In this document: one piece after another, positions 28,201 through 37,014 of the stretch
Numbering within the stretch: the first letter of the stretch is position 1
Layout of the letters: the number at the start of each line of letters is the position of its first letter
Assembly: GCF_003316845.1 (NCBI RefSeq)
Contig: NZ_QMIK01000009.1
Coordinates: 116,676-180,675, forward strand
Direction of reading: 5' to 3'
DNA length: 64,000 bases
Source of the DNA: Cognataquiflexum aquatile
GTDB lineage: Bacteria > Bacteroidota > Bacteroidia > Cytophagales > Cyclobacteriaceae
Program-made: the position numbers and the translations under genes
Notes under the pieces: model-generated
Seen by the model: the letters and a program-made list of their open reading frames with translations, nothing else
What the model was told of the DNA's origin: nothing
Databases searched by the model: none

Positions 28201-28529
28201 ACGTTGACGTTGGCAGCAATACCCAAACTCAAGAATACACCCTCAACAGTCTGGGTTTCAAAACCGATAAAAGATACTGTAACCGAGTAAGGTCCACCGA
28301 CCCTCATACCGGGAATGGTGTATCGACCTTCAATATTGGTCACTGCACCATACCTTGTTCCTGAAGGCATGTGTGTGGCCACGACATTGGCACCGGGAAG
28401 GGTTTCCCCGCTGTTGTCTACTACCCTACCAGACATACTGGAGGTGGATACCCCTTGCGAGTAAGCAATACCTGTAGCGAATACAAGCATGATGACCGCA
28501 AATAAACTTTTTAGTAATGTTTGCCTCAT
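25233..28529 (-). CDS. Oar-like TonB-dependent receptor
   Basis: A 1098-residue outer-membrane protein. Signal peptide LLKSLFAVIMLVFATGIAYSQ, then a carboxypeptidase-regulatory-like domain (about 30-115: MSGRVVDNSGETLPGANVVA, GRYTIPGMRVGGPYSVTVSFIGFE), a plug (about 120-240, with NNITVDGSYFNNSFG and GAGVNTVTRSGTN) and a large barrel ending WRLQFGLRFTF. The plug and the glycine/asparagine-rich barrel fit the Oar/adventurous-motility-like group rather than SusC, as no SusD gene follows. It may transport peptides or act in protein secretion or adhesion. It is transcribed alone: a terminator follows and the promoter-proximal gap is 360 bases. Confidence 0.9.
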   Translation of the reverse strand: MRQTLLKSLFAVIMLVFATGIAYSQGVSTSSMSGRVVDNSGETLPGANVVATHMPSGTRYGAVTNIEGRYTIPGMRVGGPYSVTVSFIGFETQTVEGVFLSLGIAANVNVTMLGDGEELAEVVVTGDKNAVFSSDRTGATTAIGNETINKLPTISRRIGDFTRLTPQSNGTSFAGQDNRLNNITVDGSYFNNSFGLGGQPGDRTGVSPISLDAIDQISVNVAPYDVRQGNFTGAGVNTVTRSGTNTFTGSAYYFWRGSDNVGTQAGANTFNPGEFKYRQVGFRLGGPIIKNKLFFFASFEDDKQTTPGTNFTANTGSEAITGNKTRVLASDMNTLSSYLRNNFGYETGPYQDYDHSTIATKFLAKVDYNINDKNKLSVRYNHLDSSTDVLASNSSSLGFGGRNGNLNALNFQNTNYIINENIRSIVAELNTRISPTMTNNLIVGYTYQDESRGSRGDFFPMVDILKDGATYTTFGFEPFTPNNELRYKTFQIQDNLQIFKGKHTITTGFSFERYESENVFFPGSQSAYTYNSLDEFYADANAYLAGTPSPSNLRRFEVRYSNIPGQVKPVQPLKVSYAGIYGQDEIQVNKDFLVTVGLRIDVPFFAETGFRNQEVEGFNFRNPAGETVQFRTDKLPDANILWSPRVGFNYDLSQGARTTQVRGGTGIFTGRPAYVWISNQIGNNGILTGFERLNGTPTAPLTSRGFNPDPDAYKPSSVSGAPAANYELALTESTFKFPQVWRSNIAIDHRLPGGIIATAEFLYNKDVNGVAYYNANQENPNAAFTGPDPRPRWIPDSRPNTDPNRDPFTNRINNKIDNAVTLSNQAIGNSWVASISLERPFANGLYLKAFYSYGEAKNTIDPGSIAFGSWVNNQHQSDPNNPGLGFSANSMGHRVVGVVNYSVDLFSFGTTSFSLFWEGRTIGNASYVYGGDFNGDGGFSNDLLYIPADATETQFQQFTSSGRTFTPAEQSAAWEAFINQDKYLSANRGSIAERGAVFLPMVYRADFSGSQTLLTTSKKQALEFRVDILNVGNLLNSDWGVGQFMTSTSPLVPAGVDANNRPQFRFRNLGNTLITDSFSPSAGAGDVWRLQFGLRFTF

Positions 28530-28590
28530 AATTTTTGTTTTTTGTGGAAAATTGAAATTATAAAATTCGGAGCTGGTTATTTTTCCGATA

Positions 28591-28598
28591 CAAATGTA
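28591..28598 (-). promoter_or_regulatory. Possible -7 element of the Oar-like receptor; intergenic 28530-28889
   Basis: On the minus strand TACATTTG matches TAnnTTTG 62 bases before the receptor start. No good TTTG lies at the expected upstream distance, so support is weak. The A-rich leader lacks a Shine-Dalgarno sequence, as usual in Bacteroidota. The rest of the 360-base gap to the divergent lysoplasmalogenase gene is AT-rich with nothing else recognised. Confidence 0.35.
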
Positions 28599-28889
28599 TG
28601 GGAGAAGGGCAAGGATTTTTTTTTGAAATTGTTAAGTTTTAACAAATTTTCACAAGTTTACTTAACATATCCCTAACATTAAAATCCAAAGGAGGTTTTA
28701 TTTTTAACCAACTTTTTGTATTTCGTTGCAAATTGATGCAGTTCACGTCAATTTTGCAGGATTGGAATTTGGCCTAAAATCCTAATGTTAAAAAAATATT
28801 ACCCTGAGATTCAGTGATGCTTTTGTGATCATTGGCAGAATAAAAGTGAATAACTTGGCTATATTTAACGATGAAAAAATCTGGTTTCT

Positions 28890-29582
28890 ATGAAAAATAA
28901 GAACATGCTTTGGCTTTATTTATTCCTTTTTGCGGGAATTATTGACGTTGTTTTTACCGCAAATGGAGAAGATTCTAACAGGATATTTACCAAGCCATTG
29001 ATATTAATTGCACTGTGGGGATTTTTTATTTTTTCAAGTAAAGCAATCAAAGGAACCATTTTAAGAAAAAGCATGAGCGCAGCTTTGATTTTTTCTTGGA
29101 TGGGTGATGTGCTGTTGATGTTTCCGGATTTCTTCCTTTATGGTTTGGGCGCGTTCCTAATGGCGCACATTTGTTATATCATTGGTTTCAAAATGGCCCA
29201 AACCAATCCCTTTGCTATCGGAAAAGTTGATTTTTTGAGGCTCTTGTTCATCAATCTCCCGATTTATATTGCCGCTTCATTTGTATATTTTCTCATCAAT
29301 CCCGGGTTGGGAAGCATTAAAGTGCCGGTAGTGATCTACCTGATCGTCATTGTATTGATGGTGACCACTGCAAGAGAACGGTTTGGCAAGACCAATGCGG
29401 TGAGTTTTTGGCAGGTTTTTATTGGTGGCGTTTTTTTTATGGTTTCCGATGGGGTTTTGGCCATCAATCGATTTTACCAACCCTTTCCCGAATCAGGCGT
29501 GATTGTGATGGGTACGTACATCATCGCCCAATTCCTGATCGTCAGGGGGATTTTGGCACATTTCCAAAATGATACTAAATGA
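28890..29582 (+). CDS. YhhN-family lysoplasmalogenase-like membrane protein
   Basis: A 230-residue protein with about eight membrane helices. Family signatures: TKPLILIALW, SAALIFSWMGDVLLMF, GLGAFLMAHICYIIGF, FIGGVFFMVSDGVLAINRF and VIVMGTYIIAQFLIVRGIL. Mammalian and Legionella members cleave the vinyl-ether bond of lysoplasmalogens; the two conserved aspartates seen in WMGD and VSDG are thought to be catalytic. In this organism the physiological lipid is unknown. The 150 bases after it carry ATATCC-type simple repeats. Confidence 0.9.
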   Translation: MKNKNMLWLYLFLFAGIIDVVFTANGEDSNRIFTKPLILIALWGFFIFSSKAIKGTILRKSMSAALIFSWMGDVLLMFPDFFLYGLGAFLMAHICYIIGFKMAQTNPFAIGKVDFLRLLFINLPIYIAASFVYFLINPGLGSIKVPVVIYLIVIVLMVTTARERFGKTNAVSFWQVFIGGVFFMVSDGVLAINRFYQPFPESGVIVMGTYIIAQFLIVRGILAHFQNDTK

Positions 29583-29732
29583 TACTGGATATTAGGATAT
29601 TTAAAACCCATCCAATCCCTTACTAATAAATAGCTGAACTGATATCCTTAATATCAAAAAGTATCCAGTATCCATGAATATCAAAACATCAAAAAATTAA
29701 TTATTTGGTCAAATTCAAAAAGCACTTCTGAA

Positions 29733-30068
29733 TTATACCCTCCCCATAATATCCGCATAGTTGATACCCATGTGGCTGTTGTCATAGACCGCTTTTCCTG
29801 ATTTGACAATAATGACCTGGGGGGATTCATGGTAGACGCTGAATTCCTTTTCGATCTGATTGGAGACATCACGGTGACGGATCAAATCCAAAAAGTAAGG
29901 AGTGACTTTTTCTGAATCTTCTTTTTTCCAGTTCCTCTTCAACCTGTCCCAAGCCATACCGCTGACAGAACACCTGGTTGAATGTTTGAAAATCAACACG
30001 GGTTTTTCTCCGCTTTTTTGCTTGATCTCATCCAATTGGGATAAGTTTTCCAGTATATTCCAATCCAT
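29733..30068 (-). CDS. ytxJ: Bacillithiol-system redox-active protein YtxJ
   Basis: A 111-residue thioredoxin-fold protein of the YtxJ family, monothiol bacilliredoxin-like. Hallmarks are LIFKHSTRCSVSGMAWDRL (single active Cys followed by Ser-x-Ser), YFLDLIRHRDVSNQI and the cis-proline ESPQVIIVKSGK. Such proteins are thought to reduce bacillithiolated proteins, which fits thiol biology in Cytophagales and the DinB-like gene earlier in the window. It is a single gene between the lysoplasmalogenase and DUF4403 genes, start ATG at 30068. Confidence 0.92.
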   Translation of the reverse strand: MDWNILENLSQLDEIKQKSGEKPVLIFKHSTRCSVSGMAWDRLKRNWKKEDSEKVTPYFLDLIRHRDVSNQIEKEFSVYHESPQVIIVKSGKAVYDNSHMGINYADIMGRV

Positions 30069-30249
30069 GTCTTAAATTTTATTAAACTTTCAAACCCTAA
30101 AGTAATTTCATCCCAAATTAGTTCCTTCAAAATCCCCACTTTAGCTACCTTTCGGTTCAAAAGATCAATTCCTCAAGGGCAAGGTTATTGCTTAATGTGA
30201 TTTATTAAGAAACGCCCGTTTTCATTAAAATTCCACTTGAAATTTATTT

Positions 30250-31647
30250 ATGTTTTCAAAATACATACTTCCCATATTCATTTTACTCATCACATTCTCT
30301 TCCTGTAAGACCATCAAGCCTGACCGCCCGCCGGCTTCTTCCGGGATTGAACTTCCGCAAGCCATCTCCAAGGCCAATGTGCCTATAGAGATTCCACTTT
30401 CTTTTATTGAAAATAACCTCAACAAAGATTGGAACAGCAAGTTGTTTGCAGAAAATGGATTGCCCATCGGCAGCGGACTTACCACCGACATCGATGTGAC
30501 CAGAACCGGCAAAATTGTGCTGACAGGCTTGGAAAACAATACGCTTCGGGTCAAAATTCCCATGAACCTCAAAGGAGACCTGAAGATTGAAAAGAAGGTT
30601 TTTGGGCAGATATTGTCGACAAACTTCCCCTTTAATGAAAATATCAGTCCCGAAATCAGCTTTGACCCTGAAATCGGAAGCAATTGGGAACTTGGCATCA
30701 AAAACCTTGAAATAGAAAACTGGGGCCGCTCCATGAAATATAACCTGTTGGGTTTTGAGATCGACTTGGATCAGGTGGTCAAAAGCCAGCTTAAAACTGT
30801 GCTAGATAATCAGCTTTCGGCTTCCAATCTCAGCCGTTTTGATTTCAAAAGTATGGCACAAGAGACCTGGGATATTTTTTCTGAGCCTTATACAATTACA
30901 CAGCAAGGTTTGGAAGTCCATTTTTACAGTATTCCAAGCAAGTTGAAATTGACAGAAGAGATTACGACAGATCAAAAGTTGAAGCTTTATGTTGGATTGG
31001 AAGGAGAGATGATGTCTAAAGTCGGTTCGAAACCAATAGTCCCAAAATCTCCTTTGCCCAATATTGATGTAAATGAAAATAAAGAAAACGAACTTGAATT
31101 GATTCTTCCCCTGATCCTACGCTATGAGGATTTGGATGGCTACCTGAACAAGGAAATGTCAGGCAAAATAATCAAAATTGACAGCAAGACGGAGATGGTC
31201 CCCACCGATCTCAAAACGCAAAAATACGGAGACAAGACTTTGTTGTCCATGGATTTTACCGGTATCCGAAAGGGAAAAAAGGATATCAAAGGCAAAATGT
31301 ATTTTGCAGGAAAGCCTGTCTTCGACGCTGCAACTGAATCACTCCGGTTTGATGAAGCTGAGTTTGATGTCAAATCAGACAATGGCATGGCAAATATCGG
31401 TATCAGGCTGAAGAAGCGGAAAATCATGAATCAGATCAGGAAACTGGCAAACTATCCTGTCGGTGATTTTCTGGGTGAGGCAAGGAAAGAACTGGAAAAG
31501 CAGGGAAAATTAGAGACCGGCTTTGCGACCTTTCAGGTCAAAAATCCAACTTTGGATGTGGAAGGAATCTACAATACGGAGGAAGAAGTAAGGATCTACC
31601 TCAGGTCAACAGGGCAGATGGAAGTGAAATTGAAGGAATTAAAATAG
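30250..31647 (+). CDS. DUF4403-family lipoprotein
   Basis: A 465-residue lipoprotein (LLITFSSCKTIK, lipid Cys about residue 18). The body repeats long amphipathic beta segments (IEIPLSFIENNLN, LRVKIPMNLKGDLKIEKK, MKYNLLGFEIDLDQVVKSQL, RKLANYPVGDF) typical of the DUF4403 family, which has a fold related to lipid-binding tubular (BPI-like) proteins; that relation is from memory of the family. It probably sits in the periplasm or outer membrane. It is monocistronic with an AT-rich leader, and 120 bases follow before the decayed toxin module. Confidence 0.88.
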   Translation: MFSKYILPIFILLITFSSCKTIKPDRPPASSGIELPQAISKANVPIEIPLSFIENNLNKDWNSKLFAENGLPIGSGLTTDIDVTRTGKIVLTGLENNTLRVKIPMNLKGDLKIEKKVFGQILSTNFPFNENISPEISFDPEIGSNWELGIKNLEIENWGRSMKYNLLGFEIDLDQVVKSQLKTVLDNQLSASNLSRFDFKSMAQETWDIFSEPYTITQQGLEVHFYSIPSKLKLTEEITTDQKLKLYVGLEGEMMSKVGSKPIVPKSPLPNIDVNENKENELELILPLILRYEDLDGYLNKEMSGKIIKIDSKTEMVPTDLKTQKYGDKTLLSMDFTGIRKGKKDIKGKMYFAGKPVFDAATESLRFDEAEFDVKSDNGMANIGIRLKKRKIMNQIRKLANYPVGDFLGEARKELEKQGKLETGFATFQVKNPTLDVEGIYNTEEEVRIYLRSTGQMEVKLKELK

Positions 31648-31771
31648 ATTCAAGACATGAGACACGAGACATGATACAATCAGAATTCCACTTTTTGGTT
31701 GAATTTTCATAGATGAATAATTCCGATTTTAACTTTAAATTGGATTGTAATAAATAATCATTTCAAATATT

Positions 31772-32074
31772 ATGTCAGAAAAACCCAAACCCATATTTCA
31801 TAAGCGGATCTTTTGGGATGTGGATTTCGAAAAGCTTGACTATGATGCCAAAGCCAATTTCGTGATCGAGCGGGTATTTGAAAGAGGAGATGTCGATGAT
31901 ATCCGGAACTGCAGGAGATACTATGGTGATGAGAAAATTTAAACTGCATTATTAAACGCTAAATTTTTACCTGAAATAACCATGTATTTGGCTGCGGCTG
32001 TAATTGACCAACCTATAACTGCATTTAGATGTTACAAACTCAGACAGTCGAATCCGGAACTTTTTCCTTATTAG
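31772..32074 (+). pseudogene. DUF6922-like gene interrupted by an in-frame TAA
   Basis: The reading frame opens at 31772 (SEKPKPIFHKRIFWDVDFEK) and reaches TAA at 31940-31942 after 56 codons (..RNCRRYYGDEKI). The same frame then continues without break to TAG at 32072 and keeps family-like sequence: TALLNAKFLPEITMYLAAAV, then DQPITAFRCYKLRQ, ending NPELFPY. One base change (AAA to TAA) explains the stop, so this is a nonsense-interrupted gene or a sequencing error. The 56-residue product might still be made. DUF6922 proteins usually precede an AbiEii-type nucleotidyltransferase, and the remnant of one overlaps here. Confidence 0.8.
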
Positions 32075-32109
32075 AGGACCTGATGACAGTTCCTGAACTT
32101 CAGGATTTT
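32029..32109 (+). pseudogene. Truncated AbiEii-like nucleotidyltransferase, N-terminal 27 codons only
   Basis: An ATG inside the 3' end of the DUF6922-like frame starts MLQTQTVESGTFSLLEDLM followed by TVPELQDF, which matches the first helix of AbiEii-type toxin nucleotidyltransferases as I recall them. Homologues then continue into the glycine-serine active-site motif and DLDxF, but here the sequence turns into unrelated low-complexity residues (VIHFFIQFFK) and stops at 32223. All catalytic parts are missing, so the toxin is dead. The overlap with the preceding gene is the normal arrangement of such pairs. Confidence 0.65.
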
Positions 32110-32169
32110 GTGATTCATTTTTTTATTCAGTTTTTCAAGCTGTCAAGATTCCACATAACCATACTTTCT

Positions 32170-32844
32170 CTACCTAATCAATCCCCCAAAATCCTTTATC
32201 CCTTTTGTCGCGGCAATTTTTAGAAGTTTCATCAGCAGCTGTGCTGTCAGGAAGGCATCACCGGCTGCGGTATGCCTGTCATCCAGTTCTATTCCGTACC
32301 TGGTACATACTGCATCTAGGGCATATTCTTCTTTGATCGCGGTACTTTGGTCAAAGTGCGGGCCTTTCTCCAGGCGCATCGCCAGGTATTTTGTATCAAT
32401 CACCGGGTTCAAAAACTTTTTAAACCCAAAAGGCTGTAATGTTTTTTCCAACATGGCCAGGTCAAAACCGATATGATGCCCCACAATGATATCCGAACCT
32501 ATATAATTCAACATATCCTTTCCAAAATCCTTTAAAGGAGAGGTTTCGATCGGATATAATATTTCATGGACTTTGACCGACTCCCGGTTTTGAACAGGTG
32601 TATCAAGATACCTTTCAATACCCGAAGCTACCGGCATGCTGAACCCTTTGAGTTTGATGGCTCCAAAAGAAATGATATGGTCGTTTTTTGGGTTAAAGCC
32701 TGTGGTCTCGGTATCCAAGACCACAAAAAGAAGTTCGGAAATTGGCCGAACGTCTGAGATTTTTTTTTCAAAACCTGATTCGTAAGCTTCTACGAAAGAA
32801 GATTTTGGTGTTTTTTTCCCCAATATAAAATCAAGCCATCCCAT
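32170..32844 (-). CDS. DEDDh 3'-5' exonuclease (DnaQ/epsilon-like)
   Basis: A 224-residue exonuclease from the ATG at 32844, which lies one base after the stop of the upstream cNMP/CBS gene (TGATATG); a longer frame exists but overlaps that gene. The three exonuclease motifs are present: FVVLDTETTGF (Exo I), IVGHHIGFDLAML (Exo II) and HTAAGDAFLTAQLL (Exo III with the DEDDh His). Related proteins next to DUF294/CBS genes are found in acetate clusters of many bacteria; their substrate there is not established. Last gene of the leftward acetate cluster. Confidence 0.9.
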   Translation of the reverse strand: MGWLDFILGKKTPKSSFVEAYESGFEKKISDVRPISELLFVVLDTETTGFNPKNDHIISFGAIKLKGFSMPVASGIERYLDTPVQNRESVKVHEILYPIETSPLKDFGKDMLNYIGSDIIVGHHIGFDLAMLEKTLQPFGFKKFLNPVIDTKYLAMRLEKGPHFDQSTAIKEEYALDAVCTRYGIELDDRHTAAGDAFLTAQLLMKLLKIAATKGIKDFGGLIR

Positions 32845-32845
32845 A

Positions 32846-34792
32846 TCAACTTGTGAAAAAATCCAATTGAAAACGGATCCGCATGATTTTCTGAAGCTCA
32901 TCTATTGGAGCAAAAGTATTTTTAAGCAATTGACGCTGCAGTTTCCCCAGATCTTCGGGATGAATGTACCTTCCCGAGTTTCCTGATTTCAATCCCTCGA
33001 TGGCCCGCATCCGCATGAGGATTTCATAGGCTTTACCGGCCTCGAGAAGGAGATCGGTATAATTTGGCTCCAATTCCGACAGTTTTTCAAACCTTTTGAA
33101 TGTATTGTTGATCCCGACGACGCGGTGACTGAGAACCAATAGCCTTGCCATATCAGCCAAAGGCATCATTGCCCGGAGCTTGATGTCAAATTTGTCTTTT
33201 TGCTCTCCTGACTTTTCCACCAAGAAATTCCTGAAAAAACCCAAGGGAGGAGGATTGAGTAAGGCATTTTTGGCCAGGAAATTTAGGAAAATAGACTTAT
33301 CGGCAATTTCATGATAGATATGTTCGGTAAGTTCTTCGGCTAATTTCTTATGGCCAAAAACAGGCCGATAGTCAAAAAATATGGTGGCGTTTAACAATGC
33401 CTGTTGATTGGGACTGAGTATCCAATCTGAGAAGTAGTGTTTCCATTGGGACAAAGGCTGACACCACTTGGGATTGTTAGCCATCATATTGGCAGGGCAC
33501 GCCTGAAACCCACAAATAAACAATGTTTCCATTACTTCTTGGGCGATCAACAACATGTAGGCTTGGGTATCTTCTGCAATTTCTATTGGCACATCCTCAA
33601 AAACGATGGCATTATCCAGGTCTGTTCGGAGAAGTTGTTCTTCCCGGCCTTCACTTCCCATGGACAAAAAGCAGAATTTCACTTTGGAAGCTTTGGGATT
33701 GTTTGGACTGTGTTTATTGATGGCCAATTGGACAGCACGTTGGATGATGATGTCGTTGATTTCAGAAATGATGTTTGCCACAAAATCCATCGCTACTTCA
33801 TTTTCCAAATAATATTTCAAAAGGCTTTCCGCGCGGTTGCGGATTTTGGCAATTTCGGATATCTCCCAAGTATTCATCAGGGCATTGATCAAAACCGCCG
33901 GACTGTTGCCTTGCGAAAGCAGAATATCATGGTCAGAAAGGATGCCCGTAACCTTACTTTTGAGGGTCCCATCTTCGGTGAAAATAAGGTGGTGAAGCCT
34001 GTTTTTGATCATTGTAAGGTACAGGTCAGAAAATCCTGCTTCCTTGCTTTTAGTCATCACTGGTGAAGTCATCAATTTTTCCACAGGCGTATCATAGCTT
34101 TTTTGATGGGCCACAAGCCTGTTTCGGATGTCTTTGTCAGTAATGATCCCGAGGGGAAATTGATTTTGATCCACAATCACGATGGACCCAACACCTTTGG
34201 CTGCCATCTTTTCAACTGCAATCAGGATGGTGGTTCCTTTCATACAAGTCAGGACATCGGTGGAATAATTAAGGTCCGACTGCCCGCTGAAGATCATCAG
34301 GCCATTGTCTTTGGACAGTTCTGTAAAATCCCTTCTTGCCTTTTGGGATTGGGAAAGGTCGCTGCGGACGACCACCTGTCCGGAAGCAAATCCGGCAGCA
34401 AAATAAAGACTTACCCTACTATTTTCATTCAGTATTTTTTCAAAAATAGACACCGGTATGGCATACAACAAACTGTCCTCCCGGGCCTTGGCTGTCAGGA
34501 TATAGGGTCTTTTTCCCAGCAAAGCCAATACCCCGAAGACATCTCCTTCATCACAGACTTCGACCACCCTTTCTTGTCCATCTTTATTTTCTGAAAGCTG
34601 GACTGAGCCTTCCTTCAGGACAAAAAAGAAATCCTGAGCCGGATCACCTTGTCTAAAAAGCTGCTCACCCTGTGCATAGTATTTGACCTCAACGCCCTTT
34701 GCCACCAATCCCAATGATGCTTCATTGAGAAAAGTGAAGGGAGGAAACCTTTTCAGGAATTCCTTGACGCGGTTGACGATGACGTTGGCCAT
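32846..34792 (-). CDS. cNMP-binding / CBS-pair / DUF294 nucleotidyltransferase-like regulator
   Basis: A 648-residue soluble protein. Residues about 15-135 form a cyclic-nucleotide-binding sandwich (YYAQGEQLFRQGDPAQDFFFV); about 175-300 a CBS pair (TDKDIRNRL, VTGILSDHDIL); about 325-480 a nucleotidyltransferase-like domain with GSEGREEQLLRTDLDNA, resembling the uridylyltransferase active site; and a helical C-terminal DUF294_C domain to the end. Such proteins sit beside acetate/solute symporters and acs in many bacteria and are suspected to sense nucleotides and control uptake, but the target is unproved. The downstream exonuclease starts one base after the stop, so they are probably a pair. 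Confidence 0.92.
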   Translation of the reverse strand: MANVIVNRVKEFLKRFPPFTFLNEASLGLVAKGVEVKYYAQGEQLFRQGDPAQDFFFVLKEGSVQLSENKDGQERVVEVCDEGDVFGVLALLGKRPYILTAKAREDSLLYAIPVSIFEKILNENSRVSLYFAAGFASGQVVVRSDLSQSQKARRDFTELSKDNGLMIFSGQSDLNYSTDVLTCMKGTTILIAVEKMAAKGVGSIVIVDQNQFPLGIITDKDIRNRLVAHQKSYDTPVEKLMTSPVMTKSKEAGFSDLYLTMIKNRLHHLIFTEDGTLKSKVTGILSDHDILLSQGNSPAVLINALMNTWEISEIAKIRNRAESLLKYYLENEVAMDFVANIISEINDIIIQRAVQLAINKHSPNNPKASKVKFCFLSMGSEGREEQLLRTDLDNAIVFEDVPIEIAEDTQAYMLLIAQEVMETLFICGFQACPANMMANNPKWCQPLSQWKHYFSDWILSPNQQALLNATIFFDYRPVFGHKKLAEELTEHIYHEIADKSIFLNFLAKNALLNPPPLGFFRNFLVEKSGEQKDKFDIKLRAMMPLADMARLLVLSHRVVGINNTFKRFEKLSELEPNYTDLLLEAGKAYEILMRMRAIEGLKSGNSGRYIHPEDLGKLQRQLLKNTFAPIDELQKIMRIRFQLDFFTS

Positions 34793-34930
34793 TTATTTTA
34801 GATACAAGATGTGAGACACAAGACGTGAGACTAAATCTGTTGTAATTTGTGAATTCTTGTTTTTAGGAGAAAGATTTATTCTCCCTTGGATCAAATCTCA
34901 TTTCTTAAGTCTCATATCTCAAGTCTTATT

Positions 34931-36823
34931 TCATTTTCTTCCTTCAATAATCTTAGTCACCACATCCGGATCGAGTAGCGTGGAGGTATCTCCCATATTG
35001 TCCGTGCTTCCTTCGGCCACTTTTCTGAGAATCCTGCGCATGATTTTGCCCGATCGGGTTTTTGGCAATCCTGATACAATCTGAATTTTGTCAGGTTTGG
35101 CGATTGGGCCGATGATTTTGCTGACGGTTTCTTTGATTTCGTTGATGAGGTTTTCTTCAGTACGGTGGGCCATATCGCAGATGACATAGGCATAGATTCC
35201 CTGTCCTTTGACTTCGTGTGGATAACCGACCACTGCTGATTCGATGACCAATGGATGTTCGTTGATGGCATTTTCGACTTCTGCAGTTCCCATCCTGTGA
35301 CCGGATACGTTGATCACATCGTCGACACGGCCCAAGATGCGGTAATACCCGTCATGGTCTCTTTTGACCCCATCACCGGTAAAGTACATGCCTTTGTAAG
35401 TGGAAAAATAGGTCTCTTTGCAGCGCGCATGGTCTCCCCACAGGGTTCGGATCATGGATGGCCAAGGGTATTTGACACAAAGATTTCCCTCTACTGAATT
35501 ACCGGTCAGCTCATTTCCCTCAGGATCTACGATTGCAAGTTGGATTCCGGGTAGGGGCAAAGTCGCAAAAGCAGGTTTGGTAGGCGTGATGCCTGCAATC
35601 GGCGAAACCAATATCCCGCCGGTCTCTGTCTGCCACCAGGTATCCACGATCGGACATCTTGATTGGCCGATATGGTTGTAATACCACCTCCAAGCTTCCT
35701 CATTGATAGGTTCACCAACGGAGCCCAAGACCTTTAATGAGTCCAAGTTGTAGGGAGCTATGGGGTCGGTCCCATAGGCCTGCAATGCCCGGATTGCTGT
35801 AGGAGCAGTGTAAAATTGGTTGACTTTGTGCTTTTCAATCACGGCCCAAAACCTTCCCGGATCGGGATAGGTCGGCACGCCTTCAAACATCAGTGTAGTC
35901 GCACCGGCCAATAAGGGGCCGTAGACAATATAGGAGTGCCCAGTGATCCAACCGATATCTGCGGTACACCAATACACATCTCCAGGTGAATATTGGAATA
36001 CGTTTTCAAAAGTGTATTTGGTGTAAACCATATAGCCAGCAGTGCTGTGGACTACCCCTTTTGGCTTGCCTGTTGATCCGGAAGTGTATAAAATAAACAA
36101 CGGATCCTCGCTGTCCATTTCTTCGGCCACATTGCTGTCCTTTTCTCCGACAATGACCTCGTGCCACCAATAGTCCCTACCTGCCTTCATCGTCACATCT
36201 TGCCCAGTACGCTGACAGACGATGACTGTTTCTACAGCAGATTTTTCCAAAGCCTCGTCGACGATGGCTTTGATGCCGATTTTTTTGTTGCCGCGGTAGT
36301 TTCCGTCAGAGGTCAAAATAGCTTTTGCTCCGCTGTCAATAATCCGGTCTGTAAGGGCATTGGCACTGAATCCCGCAAAAACAACGGAGTGGATCGCACC
36401 TATCCTTGCACAGGCAAGCATCGCAATGGCAGCCTCGGGAATCATCGGCATATAGATGATCACCCGGTCGCCTTTTTGGATACCTTTGGATTTGAGCGCA
36501 TTGGAAAATTGACATACCGAATGGTACAATTCTTTGTAGGAAATCTTTCTGACATCCTCGCCCGGTTCACTTGGTTCCCAGATAATGGCCGTCCTGTCTC
36601 CGTAAGCAAAGAGGTTTTTCTCAAATATATTTTCAGTGATATTCAATTTACCATTGACAAACCACCTGACATTTGGTCCTTCAAAATCCCATTTCAGAAC
36701 TTTGTCCCATCTTTTTTTCCAGTGGAAAGAGTCCGCGATTCTTGCCCAGAAACTTTCCGGTTCTGTGACTGACTTTTGGTATTCATAGAAGTACCCGCTG
36801 AGGGTATGTATTCTATCACTCAT
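34931..36823 (-). CDS. acs: Acetyl-CoA synthetase
   Basis: Activates acetate with ATP and CoA through acetyl-AMP, giving acetyl-CoA. At 630 residues it has the standard Acs length. Seen are the P-loop-like YTSGSTGKPKGVVHS, DTWWQTETG, FTGDGVKRDHDGYYRILGR, VINVSGHRMGTAEVE and the C-terminal PKTRSGKIMRR with the lysine that is acetylated in regulated Acs enzymes. Neighbours on both sides encode acetate/solute uptake and the cNMP/CBS protein. A 190-base gap before it and AT-rich leader suggest it could have its own promoter as well as readthrough from the symporter genes. Confidence 0.97.
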   Translation of the reverse strand: MSDRIHTLSGYFYEYQKSVTEPESFWARIADSFHWKKRWDKVLKWDFEGPNVRWFVNGKLNITENIFEKNLFAYGDRTAIIWEPSEPGEDVRKISYKELYHSVCQFSNALKSKGIQKGDRVIIYMPMIPEAAIAMLACARIGAIHSVVFAGFSANALTDRIIDSGAKAILTSDGNYRGNKKIGIKAIVDEALEKSAVETVIVCQRTGQDVTMKAGRDYWWHEVIVGEKDSNVAEEMDSEDPLFILYTSGSTGKPKGVVHSTAGYMVYTKYTFENVFQYSPGDVYWCTADIGWITGHSYIVYGPLLAGATTLMFEGVPTYPDPGRFWAVIEKHKVNQFYTAPTAIRALQAYGTDPIAPYNLDSLKVLGSVGEPINEEAWRWYYNHIGQSRCPIVDTWWQTETGGILVSPIAGITPTKPAFATLPLPGIQLAIVDPEGNELTGNSVEGNLCVKYPWPSMIRTLWGDHARCKETYFSTYKGMYFTGDGVKRDHDGYYRILGRVDDVINVSGHRMGTAEVENAINEHPLVIESAVVGYPHEVKGQGIYAYVICDMAHRTEENLINEIKETVSKIIGPIAKPDKIQIVSGLPKTRSGKIMRRILRKVAEGSTDNMGDTSTLLDPDVVTKIIEGRK

Positions 36824-37014
36824 GGTTATATGTTTTTAGGTTATTGTATTTTTTGATTGAAAATCAGATTGGATTCCTACTTTCAAAGCAATGGAGAAAA
36901 TCAAAATTCTAATTTCCCCCAAGTTAATCCAAAGAAAGTAACCCCGCCCAACTTTTCTGAGTTTCATCAAATTCATTCAATCTGCTGTATTTAGATTTGG
37001 AGGTCAAACCAAAA

